From Tepidimonas charontis (GTDB lineage Bacteria > Pseudomonadota > Gammaproteobacteria > Burkholderiales > Burkholderiaceae_C): a DNA stretch of 55,808 nucleotides. Shown in pieces: positions 46,748 to 55,808 of the stretch. A model generated the notes under the pieces. It did not search any database and had not been told where the DNA came from. It saw only the letters and a program-made list of their open reading frames with translations. The DNA is taken from NCBI RefSeq assembly GCF_007556685.1, contig NZ_VJON01000014.1, positions 1 to 55,808 on the forward strand. Direction: 5' to 3'. Made by a program: the position numbers and the translations under genes. The first letter of the stretch is position 1. Each line of letters starts with the position of its first letter.

Positions 46748-47383
46748 TCAGCGCTCGGCGAGCGGCCACTGCCAGCGGCGGCGCGCCGCGAAGACCGCGT
46801 TCGGATATTCGGCGCGGCCCCGGCTGCCGTTGTAGCGCCCCAAAGCCAAAAAAAGGTCGCCGCGCTCGCGGTCCAGGTAGTGGCGCAGGATCACGCAGCC
46901 GTAGCGCAGATTGGTCTGCAAATGAAACAGCTTGTCGGCGTCGCCGTCGCCGATCAGGCGCGTCCAAAACGGCATCACCTGCATATAGCCGCGCGCCCCG
47001 GCGCGCGAGATGGCGTACTTGCGAAAACCGCTCTCCACCTCGATGAGTCCGAGCACCAAGGCCGTGTCCAGGCCGGCACGGCGGCTCTCATACCACACGG
47101 TTTGCAAAAAGTCGGTGCGCGCCTGCAACTCGGGTTGGCGCCGGCGCAGGCGCCAGCTCATCTGGGCCAGCCAGCGCAGATAGTCCACGCGCTGGGCGGC
47201 GCTGTCGAACACCGGCTCGGGAGGGTCGAGCTGCTCGACGGCGGCACGCAGGGCGTGGCGCACCGCATCCGACAGCGGTTCCTCGATCTGCGCGCCCGCG
47301 TGGACACGGCCGACGCCGCCCACCAGCGCCGGCGTGGCCAGTAGCGCGCGTGCCGCGTGCACCAGCCAGGTGCGACGCGCCAT
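46748..47383 (-). CDS. Lytic transglycosylase (SLT domain), exported
   Basis: A 211-residue periplasmic muramidase-like enzyme. A signal peptide is present (ARALLATPALVGGVGRVHAG, cleavage near HAG-AQ). The SLT domain has LGLIEVESGFRKYAISRAGA and RGYMQVMPFW; Glu117 in VESGF is the expected catalytic residue. RHYLDRERGDLFLALGRYNG closes the domain. ATG 47383 gives a proper signal peptide; the frame is open upstream but would run into proS. It is co-directional with proS, 128 bp after it. Confidence 0.9.
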   Translation of the reverse strand: MARRTWLVHAARALLATPALVGGVGRVHAGAQIEEPLSDAVRHALRAAVEQLDPPEPVFDSAAQRVDYLRWLAQMSWRLRRRQPELQARTDFLQTVWYESRRAGLDTALVLGLIEVESGFRKYAISRAGARGYMQVMPFWTRLIGDGDADKLFHLQTNLRYGCVILRHYLDRERGDLFLALGRYNGSRGRAEYPNAVFAARRRWQWPLAER

Positions 47384-47511
47384 CCGCAGCCCGCCGTCCG
47401 GCCCGTGCCGCGTTGCGCCGCCCGCGCGGGCACCGTGGGGGCCAGCGCTGCGCGTCGGGGCGGCCAAGGCTCGCATGCACGGCCACCGCGCCACCTTCAG
47501 GGGCGCCACCG

Positions 47512-49257
47512 TCACGCCTGAATGCGCTCGCGCAACCACGCCACGATGTTAGCCAGCGGCACCGGCGTGGCCTGGGTATCGCGCCGGTGCTGGTACTCCA
47601 CCAAGCCGTCTTTCAAGCCACGTTCGCCCAACGTGACGCGGTGCGGCACGCCGATCAGCTCCCAATCGGCGAACATCGCCCCCGGGCGCTCACCGCGATC
47701 GTCCAGGATGACGTCCACCCCTTGCGCCGCCAGTTCGTCGTGCAGCCGCTCGGCGGCTTCGCGCACCGCTGCGCTGCGGTCCATGCCAATCGGGCAGATC
47801 ACCACCGTGAACGGCGCGATCGCGTCCGGCCAGATGATGCCGCGCTCGTCGTGGTTCTGCTCGATGGCCGCCGCCGGCAGCCGGGTGATGCCAATGCCGT
47901 AGCAACCCATCTCGAACGGCTTGGGCTTGCCGTCCTCGTCCAGGAAGGTGGCGTTCATGGCCCGGCTGTATTTGGTGCCCAGGTAAAACACATGGCCGAC
48001 TTCGATGCCACGCTCGATGGCCAGCATCCCCTTGCCGTCGGGCGAGGGGTCGCCGGCGACGACGTTGCGGATGTCGGCCACCCGATCTGGCTCGGGCAGG
48101 TCGCGCCCCCAGTTGACGCCGGTGTAGTGGTGATCGACCTCGTTGGCGCCGCAGATCCAGTCGGCCATCACCGCCACCTCGCGGTCGGCCACCACGGTCA
48201 CCGGCCGGCGCAGGCCCACCGGCCCCAGGTAGCCCGGGCGGCAGCCGAAGTGTTCGAGGATTTCGGCTTCGGTGGCGAAGCGAAAACCCAGCTCCAAGCC
48301 GGGCAGCTTGCCCACCTTGACCTCGTTCATATCGTGGTCGCCACGCAGCAGCAGCAGCCACAGGCGGGTGGCGACGATTTCGTCGCGTTCGTTGATCTCA
48401 TCGGTGGCCAGCACGATCGACTTGACCGTGCGCGACAGCGGCACTCCGAGCAGTTCGGCCACCTCGGCACAGGTGCTGCGGCCCGGGGTCGGCGTCTTGG
48501 TCAGCGGCTGCGTGGGCGCCGGGCGCGGCCCAGCCGGCGGCAGCGCCTCGGCTTTTTCGAGGTTGGCCGCGTAGTCACTGGTGGGGCAGTAGACGATGGC
48601 GTCTTCGCCGGTGGCGGCGATGACCTGAAACTCCTCGCTCAGGTCGCCGCCGATGGCGCCGCTGTCGGCTGCCACGGCGCGGTAGCGCAACCCGAAGCGA
48701 TCGAAGATGCGCCGGTACGCCTGCGCCATGATCTGGTAGCTGCGCTGGGCGCCGGCGGCGTCGCGGTCGAAGCTGTAGGCGTCCTTCATGATGAACTCGC
48801 GCCCGCGCATCAAGCCAAAGCGTGGCCGCCGCTCGTCACGAAACTTGGTCTGGATCTGGTAAAAATTTTTCGGCAACTGCTTGTAGCTGCGCAGATCCTG
48901 GCGCGCGATGTCGGTGATGACCTCCTCGCTGGTGGGCTGGATGACGAAGTCGCGCTGGTGCCGGTCGCGGATGCGCAGCAGCTCCGGCCCCATCTTGTCG
49001 AAGCGCCCGGTCTCCTGCCAGAGTTCGGCCGGCTGCACGATCGGCATCGTCAACTCGATGGCGCCGGCGCGGTTCATTTCCTCGCGCACGATGCGCTCGA
49101 CCTTTTGGATGACGCGCAGCCCCATGGGCATATAGGTGTAGATGCCGGCGCTGAGCTTTTTGATCATGCCGGCGCGCAGCATCAGACGGTGGCTGACGAC
49201 TTCGGCGTCGGCCGGGGCTTCTTTGAGGGTGGCGATGTGAAATTGGGATGCTCTCAT
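47512..49257 (-). CDS. proS: Prolyl-tRNA synthetase (bacterial type)
   Basis: A 581-residue class II synthetase of the bacterial type with an inserted editing domain between motifs 2 and 3 (about residues 225-405). It begins [20 protein letters not shown] and has [20 protein letters not shown], motif 2 [20 protein letters not shown], and the motif 3 region [20 protein letters not shown]. The anticodon-binding domain closes the protein. ATG 49257 is the family start. It diverges from rppH across 127 bp. Confidence 0.97.
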   Translation of the reverse strand: MRASQFHIATLKEAPADAEVVSHRLMLRAGMIKKLSAGIYTYMPMGLRVIQKVERIVREEMNRAGAIELTMPIVQPAELWQETGRFDKMGPELLRIRDRHQRDFVIQPTSEEVITDIARQDLRSYKQLPKNFYQIQTKFRDERRPRFGLMRGREFIMKDAYSFDRDAAGAQRSYQIMAQAYRRIFDRFGLRYRAVAADSGAIGGDLSEEFQVIAATGEDAIVYCPTSDYAANLEKAEALPPAGPRPAPTQPLTKTPTPGRSTCAEVAELLGVPLSRTVKSIVLATDEINERDEIVATRLWLLLLRGDHDMNEVKVGKLPGLELGFRFATEAEILEHFGCRPGYLGPVGLRRPVTVVADREVAVMADWICGANEVDHHYTGVNWGRDLPEPDRVADIRNVVAGDPSPDGKGMLAIERGIEVGHVFYLGTKYSRAMNATFLDEDGKPKPFEMGCYGIGITRLPAAAIEQNHDERGIIWPDAIAPFTVVICPIGMDRSAAVREAAERLHDELAAQGVDVILDDRGERPGAMFADWELIGVPHRVTLGERGLKDGLVEYQHRRDTQATPVPLANIVAWLRERIQA

Positions 49258-49384
49258 GGACGGTGGGGCTCGACCACACACCGCAGCGCCGCTTGCGGCC
49301 TTAGGCCGGAACCGATCCGAGCCACCTACCCAAGCGCGGGCCGACGATGCATAATCGATGCAGTTTTCGAATTTGGGGTTGATT

Positions 49385-50236
49385 ATGCTTGACAGAGACG
49401 GCTTTCGGCCGAATGTCGGCATCATCCTGCTCAACCACAAGAACCAGGTGTTCTGGGGCAAGCGCATCCGCACCCACTCCTGGCAGTTTCCGCAAGGCGG
49501 CATCGACCGCGGCGAGACCCCGGAACAGGCCATGTACCGGGAACTGCACGAGGAAATCGGCCTGCGCCCGGAACATGTGGAGCTCATCGCCCGCACGCGA
49601 AACTGGTTGCGCTACGAGGTGCCGGACCGCTACATCCGCCGCGAGTCGCGCGGACACTACCGCGGGCAAAAGCAAATCTGGTTTTTACTGCGTCTCATCG
49701 GCGGCGACTGGAATCTGAACCTGCGCGCCACCGACCACCCCGAGTTCGACGCCTGGCGCTGGAACGATTACTGGGTGCCGCTGGACTTGGTGATCGAGTT
49801 CAAGCGCGACGTGTATCTGCGCGCACTGCGCGAACTGGCCCGCTATCTGCCGCCCTTGCAGGGCGAGGACGGACGGCGGCGCGAGGCACGCAACCGCTAT
49901 TTGCGCGGCGAGCGGCGCGAGCGCCGCCCGGATGAGGCGCCGACAACCGGGGGCACCCGCAGTCGATCGCCGCAGCCGGGTGGGGATAATCCGTCGCAGC
50001 TTGCGCCCGCCGCCCACGCGAGCGACCGGGGCAGCCCACGCTGGCGGTCGCTGCCGGCCCATCTGGCGGCCCCGCCTCATCTGGAGCTGCCACCGGGCGG
50101 CAGCTTCGACCCCCACCCCGACGCCCTGCCCCGGCGCTGGGGCGCCAGCGGGACGCCCCGCGCAGGCAACGACGACGCCGACGCGTCCGCCGGCACCGAA
50201 CCCGCCTCGCCGCCGACCTCGGCGCCCTCGACGTGA
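49385..50236 (+). CDS. rppH: RNA pyrophosphohydrolase RppH (NudH) with long C-terminal tail
   Basis: A 283-residue Nudix enzyme that removes pyrophosphate from the 5' end of mRNA and so starts decay. The Nudix box lies at 38-60 ([20 protein letters not shown] then IGL). The core [20 protein letters not shown] to about residue 160 is standard. About 120 further residues are Pro/Arg/Ser-rich low complexity, making the protein far longer than E. coli RppH (176). Start ATG 49385 has a GGGG run upstream. The tail may be a disordered interaction arm. Confidence 0.93.
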   Translation: MLDRDGFRPNVGIILLNHKNQVFWGKRIRTHSWQFPQGGIDRGETPEQAMYRELHEEIGLRPEHVELIARTRNWLRYEVPDRYIRRESRGHYRGQKQIWFLLRLIGGDWNLNLRATDHPEFDAWRWNDYWVPLDLVIEFKRDVYLRALRELARYLPPLQGEDGRRREARNRYLRGERRERRPDEAPTTGGTRSRSPQPGGDNPSQLAPAAHASDRGSPRWRSLPAHLAAPPHLELPPGGSFDPHPDALPRRWGASGTPRAGNDDADASAGTEPASPPTSAPST

Positions 50237-50246
50237 AAGGCCGCGC

Positions 50247-50753
50247 ATGCGTTGGCATCCTCTGATTTCCGGCCTGCTGGCTGCGCTGGCGCTGACGGCG
50301 CACGCGCAACTGTTGACGGATCCCAACCGCGATTGGCAGGAAGCCGAAGCACCGGCGCCCCCGCCGACCCTGCGCACCGAGGGACTGGTGCCCTTTTCCC
50401 CGTCGGTGGCCAGCGAGTTACGCTTTGGACTCGACCCCGATTCGCTGACGCTGGGGCCCGATGGCGTGATTCGCTACGTGATCGTGGCGCGCAGCGCCAG
50501 CGGTGCGCTCAATGCGTGGTACGAGGGCTTGCGCTGCGCCACCGCACAGGTCAAGACCTACGCCCACTGGAACCCCGGGCCGCCGGGACAGTGGCAACAC
50601 CACCCGCAGCCGACATGGCGCGCCTTGGGTGGCGAATTCGCCTCGCGCCCGGCGGTGGCCTTGGCGCGCGGGGGCTTGTGCGACGGCGCCACCCCCAACG
50701 GACAGCCGCGCGACATGTTGCGCGCGCTGCGCGCGGGCCGCGTCGCGGACTGA
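50247..50753 (+). CDS. CNP1-like family exported protein
   Basis: A 168-residue protein with a signal peptide (WHPLISGLLAALALTAHAQL, cleavage near AHA-QL). The mature part shows the CNP1-like family pattern: LRFGLDPDSLTLGPDGVIRY followed by VIVARSASGALNAWYEGLRC and, later, EFASRPAVALARGGLCDG. The family is exported and of unknown function; the name comes from a neisserial cryptic protein. ATG 50247 follows the rppH stop by 10 bp, so the two are likely co-transcribed. It converges on proB, with only 15 bp between the stops. Confidence 0.85.
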   Translation: MRWHPLISGLLAALALTAHAQLLTDPNRDWQEAEAPAPPPTLRTEGLVPFSPSVASELRFGLDPDSLTLGPDGVIRYVIVARSASGALNAWYEGLRCATAQVKTYAHWNPGPPGQWQHHPQPTWRALGGEFASRPAVALARGGLCDGATPNGQPRDMLRALRAGRVAD

Positions 50754-50768
50754 GCGCGTCGGCCGGCG

Positions 50769-51986
50769 TCAGCTCGCCGTCACCACCAGGTTGTCGCGGT
50801 GGATCATTTCGGGCTCGGCGGCGTAGCCCAGCAGACGCTCGATCTCGGCCGAGGCGCGACGGCACAACAGGCGCGCCTCGGCGGCGGCATAGTTGGCCAA
50901 CCCACGCGCCACTTCGCGCCCGTCGGGTGCGCGCACGGCAATCACGTCGCCACGCTGAAAGTCGCCCTCCACCGCCACCATGCCGATGGGCAGCAGGCTC
51001 TTGCCCTCGCGCAGCAGCTTGTCCACCGCCCCCGCGTCCACCGTCACCGCGCCGCGCAGTTGCAACTGGCTCGTCATCCAGCGCTTGCGCGCCTGCAGCT
51101 TGGGCGCATCGGCCACCAAGCAGGTACCGATCGGCTCGCCCTGCGCCAGCCGCAGCAATACGTCGGGCTCGCGCCCCCAGGCGATCACCGTGGAGGCACC
51201 GGAACCCGCCGCGCGCTTGGCCGCCAGGACCTTGGTGATCATGCCACCGGTGCCGACGCGGCTGCCGGCGCCGCCGGCCATGGCTTCCAGCCGCGGATCG
51301 CCGGCGCGCGCCACGTGCACGAACGCGGCGTCGGGCACCTTGCGCGGATCGGCGGTGTACAGGCCGCGCTGGTCGGTCAGAATCACCAGCAGGTCGGCCT
51401 CGACCAAATTGGCCACCAAGGCGGCGAGCGTATCGTTGTCGCCGAATTTGATCTCGTCGTTGACGACGGTGTCGTTTTCGTTGATGACCGGCACCACCCC
51501 CAGCGCCAGCAAGGTCAACAGGGTCGAGCGGGCGTTCAAATAGCGCTCGCGGTCGGCCAGATCGGCGTGCGTCAGCAACACCTGCGCACTGCCCACCCCC
51601 TGCTCGCGCAACTTGGTCTCGTACATCTGCGCCAGTCCCATCTGCCCAACGGCGGCGGCGGCCTGCAACTCGTGCAATTCCTTGGGGCGCGTGTGCCAGC
51701 CCAGGCGCTTCATGCCCTCGGCGATGGCGCCGCTGCTGACCATGATGACCTCGCACCCCTCGCGCACCAGGGCCGCGAGCTGGCGGCTCCACTGGCCGAT
51801 GGCGCCCTCATCCAGACCGCGCCCCTCGTTGGTCACCAGGCTGGAGCCCACCTTGACGACGATGCGCCGCGCCGCGCGCAACACCTGCGCCGGCGCGCGG
51901 CTGGGGGATGCCAAGCCGGTGGCGGGGTCGAGCGCGGCTTGGTCGGCGGCAGATGTGGAGTCGGCAGTGGCAGCGGCGGAACGCAT
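50769..51986 (-). CDS. proB: Glutamate 5-kinase ProB
   Basis: A 405-residue kinase for the first step of proline synthesis. The amino-acid-kinase core starts [20 protein letters not shown] (about 40-60) and has [19 protein letters not shown] and [22 protein letters not shown]-terminal PUA domain (about 305-405) is present. The first 38 residues are an Ala/Ser-rich extension of no known role. ATG 51986 is the longest ATG start and has only a weak ribosome-binding site; a later start is possible. It lies 103 bp after obgE. Confidence 0.95.
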   Translation of the reverse strand: MRSAAATADSTSAADQAALDPATGLASPSRAPAQVLRAARRIVVKVGSSLVTNEGRGLDEGAIGQWSRQLAALVREGCEVIMVSSGAIAEGMKRLGWHTRPKELHELQAAAAVGQMGLAQMYETKLREQGVGSAQVLLTHADLADRERYLNARSTLLTLLALGVVPVINENDTVVNDEIKFGDNDTLAALVANLVEADLLVILTDQRGLYTADPRKVPDAAFVHVARAGDPRLEAMAGGAGSRVGTGGMITKVLAAKRAAGSGASTVIAWGREPDVLLRLAQGEPIGTCLVADAPKLQARKRWMTSQLQLRGAVTVDAGAVDKLLREGKSLLPIGMVAVEGDFQRGDVIAVRAPDGREVARGLANYAAAEARLLCRRASAEIERLLGYAAEPEMIHRDNLVVTAS

Positions 51987-52089
51987 GGGAGTGACCGAGA
52001 AAAAAAGAGACAGGGGGCGATGGTCGATGCGATGAGAGTCGGCTCGACGGGCACGGGGCCGCGCACGGGCAGCCGCGGCGTGGCTACGC

Positions 52090-53557
<1,468 letters not shown>

Positions 53558-53571
53558 GGTGGATCACCTCG

Positions 53572-53883
53572 TCAGACGTTGATCGAGCCGATCTGCAGCT
53601 CGGTGTAGTTTTGCCGGTGGCCCTGGCGCTTTTGGTAGTGCTTGCGGCGCCGCAGCTTGAAGATGCGCACCTTCTCACCCCGACCATGCGCCACGACGGT
53701 GGCCGTGACCGTTGCGCCGCTGACCAAGGGGGTGCCCACCCGGATGTCGGCGCCGTTGCCCACGGCCAACACCTGGTCGATCACGATCTCTTGGCCTACG
53801 TCCGCAGCGATCTGTTCTACCTTGATTTTTTCGCCGGCAGCAACGCGATACTGCTTGCCGCCGGTTTTTATGACCGCGTACAT
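53572..53883 (-). CDS. rplU: 50S ribosomal protein L21
   Basis: A 103-residue 23S rRNA-binding protein. It starts [20 protein letters not shown] and ends [20 protein letters not shown] then IGSINV, typical for L21. ATG 53883 is chosen because of the family start and the GAGGAAA site upstream; the longer open frame is rejected. It is the first gene of rplU-rpmA-obgE. A TACAAT (minus strand, plus positions 53988-53993) about 105 bp upstream is a possible -10 box. Confidence 0.98.
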   Translation of the reverse strand: MYAVIKTGGKQYRVAAGEKIKVEQIAADVGQEIVIDQVLAVGNGADIRVGTPLVSGATVTATVVAHGRGEKVRIFKLRRRKHYQKRQGHRQNYTELQIGSINV

Positions 53884-53987
53884 AGGTTTCCTCATCGAAA
53901 AGGGACAGGCTCCCGCGCCAACCCGCGCCTCGACGATCTGGGCAGACACCCAACCGCCCCGGCACGGGCTTTTCCGCGGAACCTGCA

Positions 53988-53993
53988 ATTGTA
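53988..53993 (-). promoter_or_regulatory. Possible -10 box of the rplU operon
   Basis: TACAAT on the minus strand, one base off the TATAAT consensus, in an AT-richer patch upstream of rplU. No good -35 is visible at 17 bp. It would give a 5' leader of about 100 nt. Confidence 0.3.
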
Positions 53994-54106
53994 CAACCAA
54001 AACCACTTGCAGCGCGCCCCTCGAAGGCGAGCACGATCGCGCAGCGCTGACGGCGGCCGCGCCTGCCCGCGGCCCCGATGCGCGAACGCGCTATGCTGCC
54101 CCCCTG

Positions 54107-55321
54107 ATGAGCGCAATGTCCGTTTCTCTGCCGGTGCGTGGCCTGTGGGCCATCTTCGGCGCCACCTTTTTCGAGCTGGTCGGCTATTTCATGCTGACGC
54201 CGTGGCTGGTGCTGCGGCTGACGACGCTGGGGGCGCCGACGGCGCTGATTGGGCTGTTTGCCGCCAGCGCCTGGGTGGGGATTTTGGTGGTGACGCCGTT
54301 TGCCTCGGCGCTGACGCGCGCGTTGGGGCGCCAGCGAACGCTGTGGCTGTCCGGCGCGGTGCCGGTGTTGGCCGGCCTGGGTTACGCGCTGCCCCTGCCC
54401 ACCGAGGCGGCGTTGCCGCTGTGGTTCGCCTTGAAGCTGCTGGCCGGGATGGCGTCGGGTCTGCGCTGGATCCTGGCCGAAGCGCTGGTGGCCGAGTTCG
54501 CACCGGCGCATCTGCGCGGGCGCGCCGTCGGCCTCTTCGAGACCATGGTGGGTGCGACGTTCGTGATCGGCCCGGCCTTGCTGGCGGCCGTCGGGCCAGC
54601 CAGCTCCAGCGCCTGGATGCTGGCGGTGGGTTTGATGGCCCTTGGCCTGCTGTGGTTGCTGGCCGTCCCCGAACCACCCCCCGCCGCCGACGCGCACACG
54701 GCCATCGTCGGTTGGCGCGGCGTGTGGCAGGCGCTGCGCGCACACCCGGTGATCATGGCGGCGGGGTTCTGCGGCGGCTTCTTCGAAAGCGGCCTGACGT
54801 CCATCCTGCCGCTGTATGGGCTGGCGCTGGGGCTGAGTGCCGCCGCAGCGGCGCTACTGGTGTCGGCCAGCGGACTGGGCAGCGCCGCCCTGATGCTGCC
54901 GGCGGGGTGGCTGGCCGATCGGCTGGGCCGCCGCAGCGAGCGGCGCGGCGGCGCTGCCGGCGCGCGCTTGCGTCTGATGCGCGTGTGCGCTGCGATCACG
55001 TGGCTGGCCACGTTGGCCATCCCGTGGGTGGCCGCGACGCCCTGGCTGGCGTGGCCGGTGGCGTTTCTGTGGGGCGGCGCGGGCGGCTGTCTTTATACGC
55101 TGGCGATGATCGACATCGGGGCGCGCGAGCGCGGCGTGACCCTGGTCAACAGCACCGCGGTGCTGGTGATGGCCTACACGCTGGGCGGGGTGCTGGCCCC
55201 GTCGCTGGCGGGTGCCGCGCTGCAATGGGCGCCGCGCCTGGGGTTTGCCGCCCTGCTGATCGGGGTGGCCTCATTGTGCCTGGTACTGCTGGCACGGGCC
55301 CGGGCGGGACGGCGCACGTAG
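54107..55321 (+). CDS. MFS transporter
   Basis: A 404-residue inner-membrane carrier of the major facilitator superfamily. About 12 hydrophobic helices are seen. The first is LWAIFGATFFELVGYFMLTP; the loop 2-3 region has FASALTRALGRQRTLWLSGA, an MFS motif-A-like RxxGRR/K pattern, repeated in the second half as AGWLADRLGRRSERR. ATG 54107 is used, with ATG 54116 as alternative. The layout resembles drug or sugar-type efflux carriers, but the substrate cannot be read from the sequence. It diverges from rplU by about 220 bp. Confidence 0.88.
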   Translation: MSAMSVSLPVRGLWAIFGATFFELVGYFMLTPWLVLRLTTLGAPTALIGLFAASAWVGILVVTPFASALTRALGRQRTLWLSGAVPVLAGLGYALPLPTEAALPLWFALKLLAGMASGLRWILAEALVAEFAPAHLRGRAVGLFETMVGATFVIGPALLAAVGPASSSAWMLAVGLMALGLLWLLAVPEPPPAADAHTAIVGWRGVWQALRAHPVIMAAGFCGGFFESGLTSILPLYGLALGLSAAAAALLVSASGLGSAALMLPAGWLADRLGRRSERRGGAAGARLRLMRVCAAITWLATLAIPWVAATPWLAWPVAFLWGGAGGCLYTLAMIDIGARERGVTLVNSTAVLVMAYTLGGVLAPSLAGAALQWAPRLGFAALLIGVASLCLVLLARARAGRRT

Positions 55322-55640
55322 CCCAGCCGACCCCAGCCCCGCAGCGGCCCAACACGCCGGGGCCACACCGCTGCATCGAGCGCTGGCGGCGACCCTGCGG
55401 CCGCTCCAGTGCTCGGCGCTCTGCACAGACGCTGCTGTGGGATTACGGCGCGCGGCCGACGTCACCGGCAGCGGCCACTCCGGCCGGCACCGCTGCCACA
55501 TGGGGGCGTGGGCGGTCGATCAGCCGGTCGGGGTAGTGTGCTGACTTGTGTGCAAAATCGCCTGGGGTAGTAAGCGGGCGGGTGGTCATGGTAAGAGGTT
55601 GATTGCGAGATCGACCTTGAACCCTGAAGGAGGGCAAACC
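55322..55640. other. Gene-free stretch before the IS256 element
   Basis: These 319 bases hold no convincing gene. The first about 200 bases are GC-rich with no recognised motif. From about 55531 the base composition changes and GTGTGCAAAATCGCC (about 55549-55563) has the look of an IS256-family left terminal region. GAAGGAGGG (55626-55634) is the ribosome-binding site of the transposase. The exact left end of the element is not resolved. Confidence 0.5.
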
Positions 55641-55808
55641 ATGACCACGAGCAAGCATAAGACGAAGTTGTCGGCAGTGGAAGCCGTTGCGGGGGACCGC
55701 GACCTGATGAGGGCGCTGCTGAAGGAAGCGCTGCAGGAAGTTCTGGAAGGCGAGATGAGCGAATTTCTGGGGGCGTCGCCACACGAACGGACAGAAGGCA
55801 GAAATGGC
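55531..55808 (+). mobile_element. IS256-family insertion sequence, left part
   Basis: The left end and the start of the mutator-type transposase are inside the window; the rest is beyond the right edge. The boundary near 55531 is approximate, placed by the change in composition and by the GTGTGCAAAA-like terminal sequence. The right end would be needed to confirm the inverted repeat and the usual 8-9 bp target duplication. Confidence 0.6.
55641..55808 (+). CDS. IS256-family (mutator) transposase, 5' fragment
   Basis: The first 56 codons of a DDE transposase, open to the right edge. The translated start MTTSKHKTKLSAVEAVAGDR and DLMRALLKEALQEVLEGEMS, then EFLGASPHERTEGRNG, is the well-known N-terminus of IS256-family transposases. 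The ATG at 55641 has GAAGGAGGG upstream. The catalytic DDE core lies outside the window, so activity cannot be judged. Confidence 0.9.
   Translation, partial: MTTSKHKTKLSAVEAVAGDRDLMRALLKEALQEVLEGEMSEFLGASPHERTEGRNG

Overview
The window is high-GC DNA from a motile Gram-negative bacterium, most likely a betaproteobacterium of the order Burkholderiales (Comamonadaceae-like, for example a Tepidimonas or Acidovorax relative). This placement is an inference. It rests on the blocks rplU-rpmA-obgE-proB, hemA-prfA-prmC-grxD and ubiE/ubiJ/ubiB, on a very large DUF3683-type FAD/Fe-S oxidoreductase, on FlhDC-like flagellar promoter boxes, and on a CIRCE-controlled groESL. No rRNA or other decisive marker is present.

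Layout. Position 1-850 is the 3' end of an IS3-family element whose transposase has two single-base frameshifts. Next come groES-groEL behind a perfect CIRCE operator (942-968), a bidirectional terminator, and a pair of acyl-CoA dehydrogenase genes on the minus strand. A tRNA-Asn(GTT) and a small YjfB-family motility ORF lead into the flagellar region. Positions 6327-17026 hold a complete flgBCDEFGHIJKL run on the minus strand. It diverges from flgA, which is followed by flgM and flgN on the plus strand. Positions 19021-28335 hold a second minus-strand motility run, motA-motB-cheY-cheZ-flhB-flhA-flhF-(P-loop-less flhG-like)-fliA. The DNA shows a FlhDC-type box between flgA and flgB, a FlhDC-like half-site before flhB, an excellent sigma-28 promoter before flgM and a fair one before motA. 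Together these give a coherent class II / class III flagellar hierarchy in which FlgM and FliA are encoded about 0.5 kb apart.

Positions 28408-41793 are a long minus-strand housekeeping series. In transcription order it holds a small membrane protein, the DUF3683 oxidoreductase, a HIT protein, a DUF971 protein, ubiE, a Tim44-like protein, ubiJ, ubiB, an FmdB zinc ribbon, a DUF502 membrane protein, aspS, and a YqjD/YqjE/YqjK-like trio. Several neighbours overlap at ATGA junctions, which suggests translational coupling. The AspRS carries the His typical of the non-discriminating form, which would need GatCAB to finish Asn-tRNA(Asn).

Positions 41841-55321 hold hemA-prfA-prmC-grxD and an orphan Lon-like AAA ATPase on the plus strand, then a lytic transglycosylase and proS on the minus strand. 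rppH and a CNP1-like protein follow on the plus strand, then rplU-rpmA-obgE-proB on the minus strand and an MFS transporter on the plus strand. The window ends inside an IS256-family transposase, so it is bounded by insertion sequences on both sides.

I found no CRISPR array, defence island, prophage or clear novel multi-gene system. The points most worth following up are the P-loop-less FlhG-like protein between flhF and fliA, the predicted FlhDC and sigma-28 sites, two possibly leaderless genes (hemA and flgA), and the strong stem-loops between rpmA and obgE and at the flgN stop codon.
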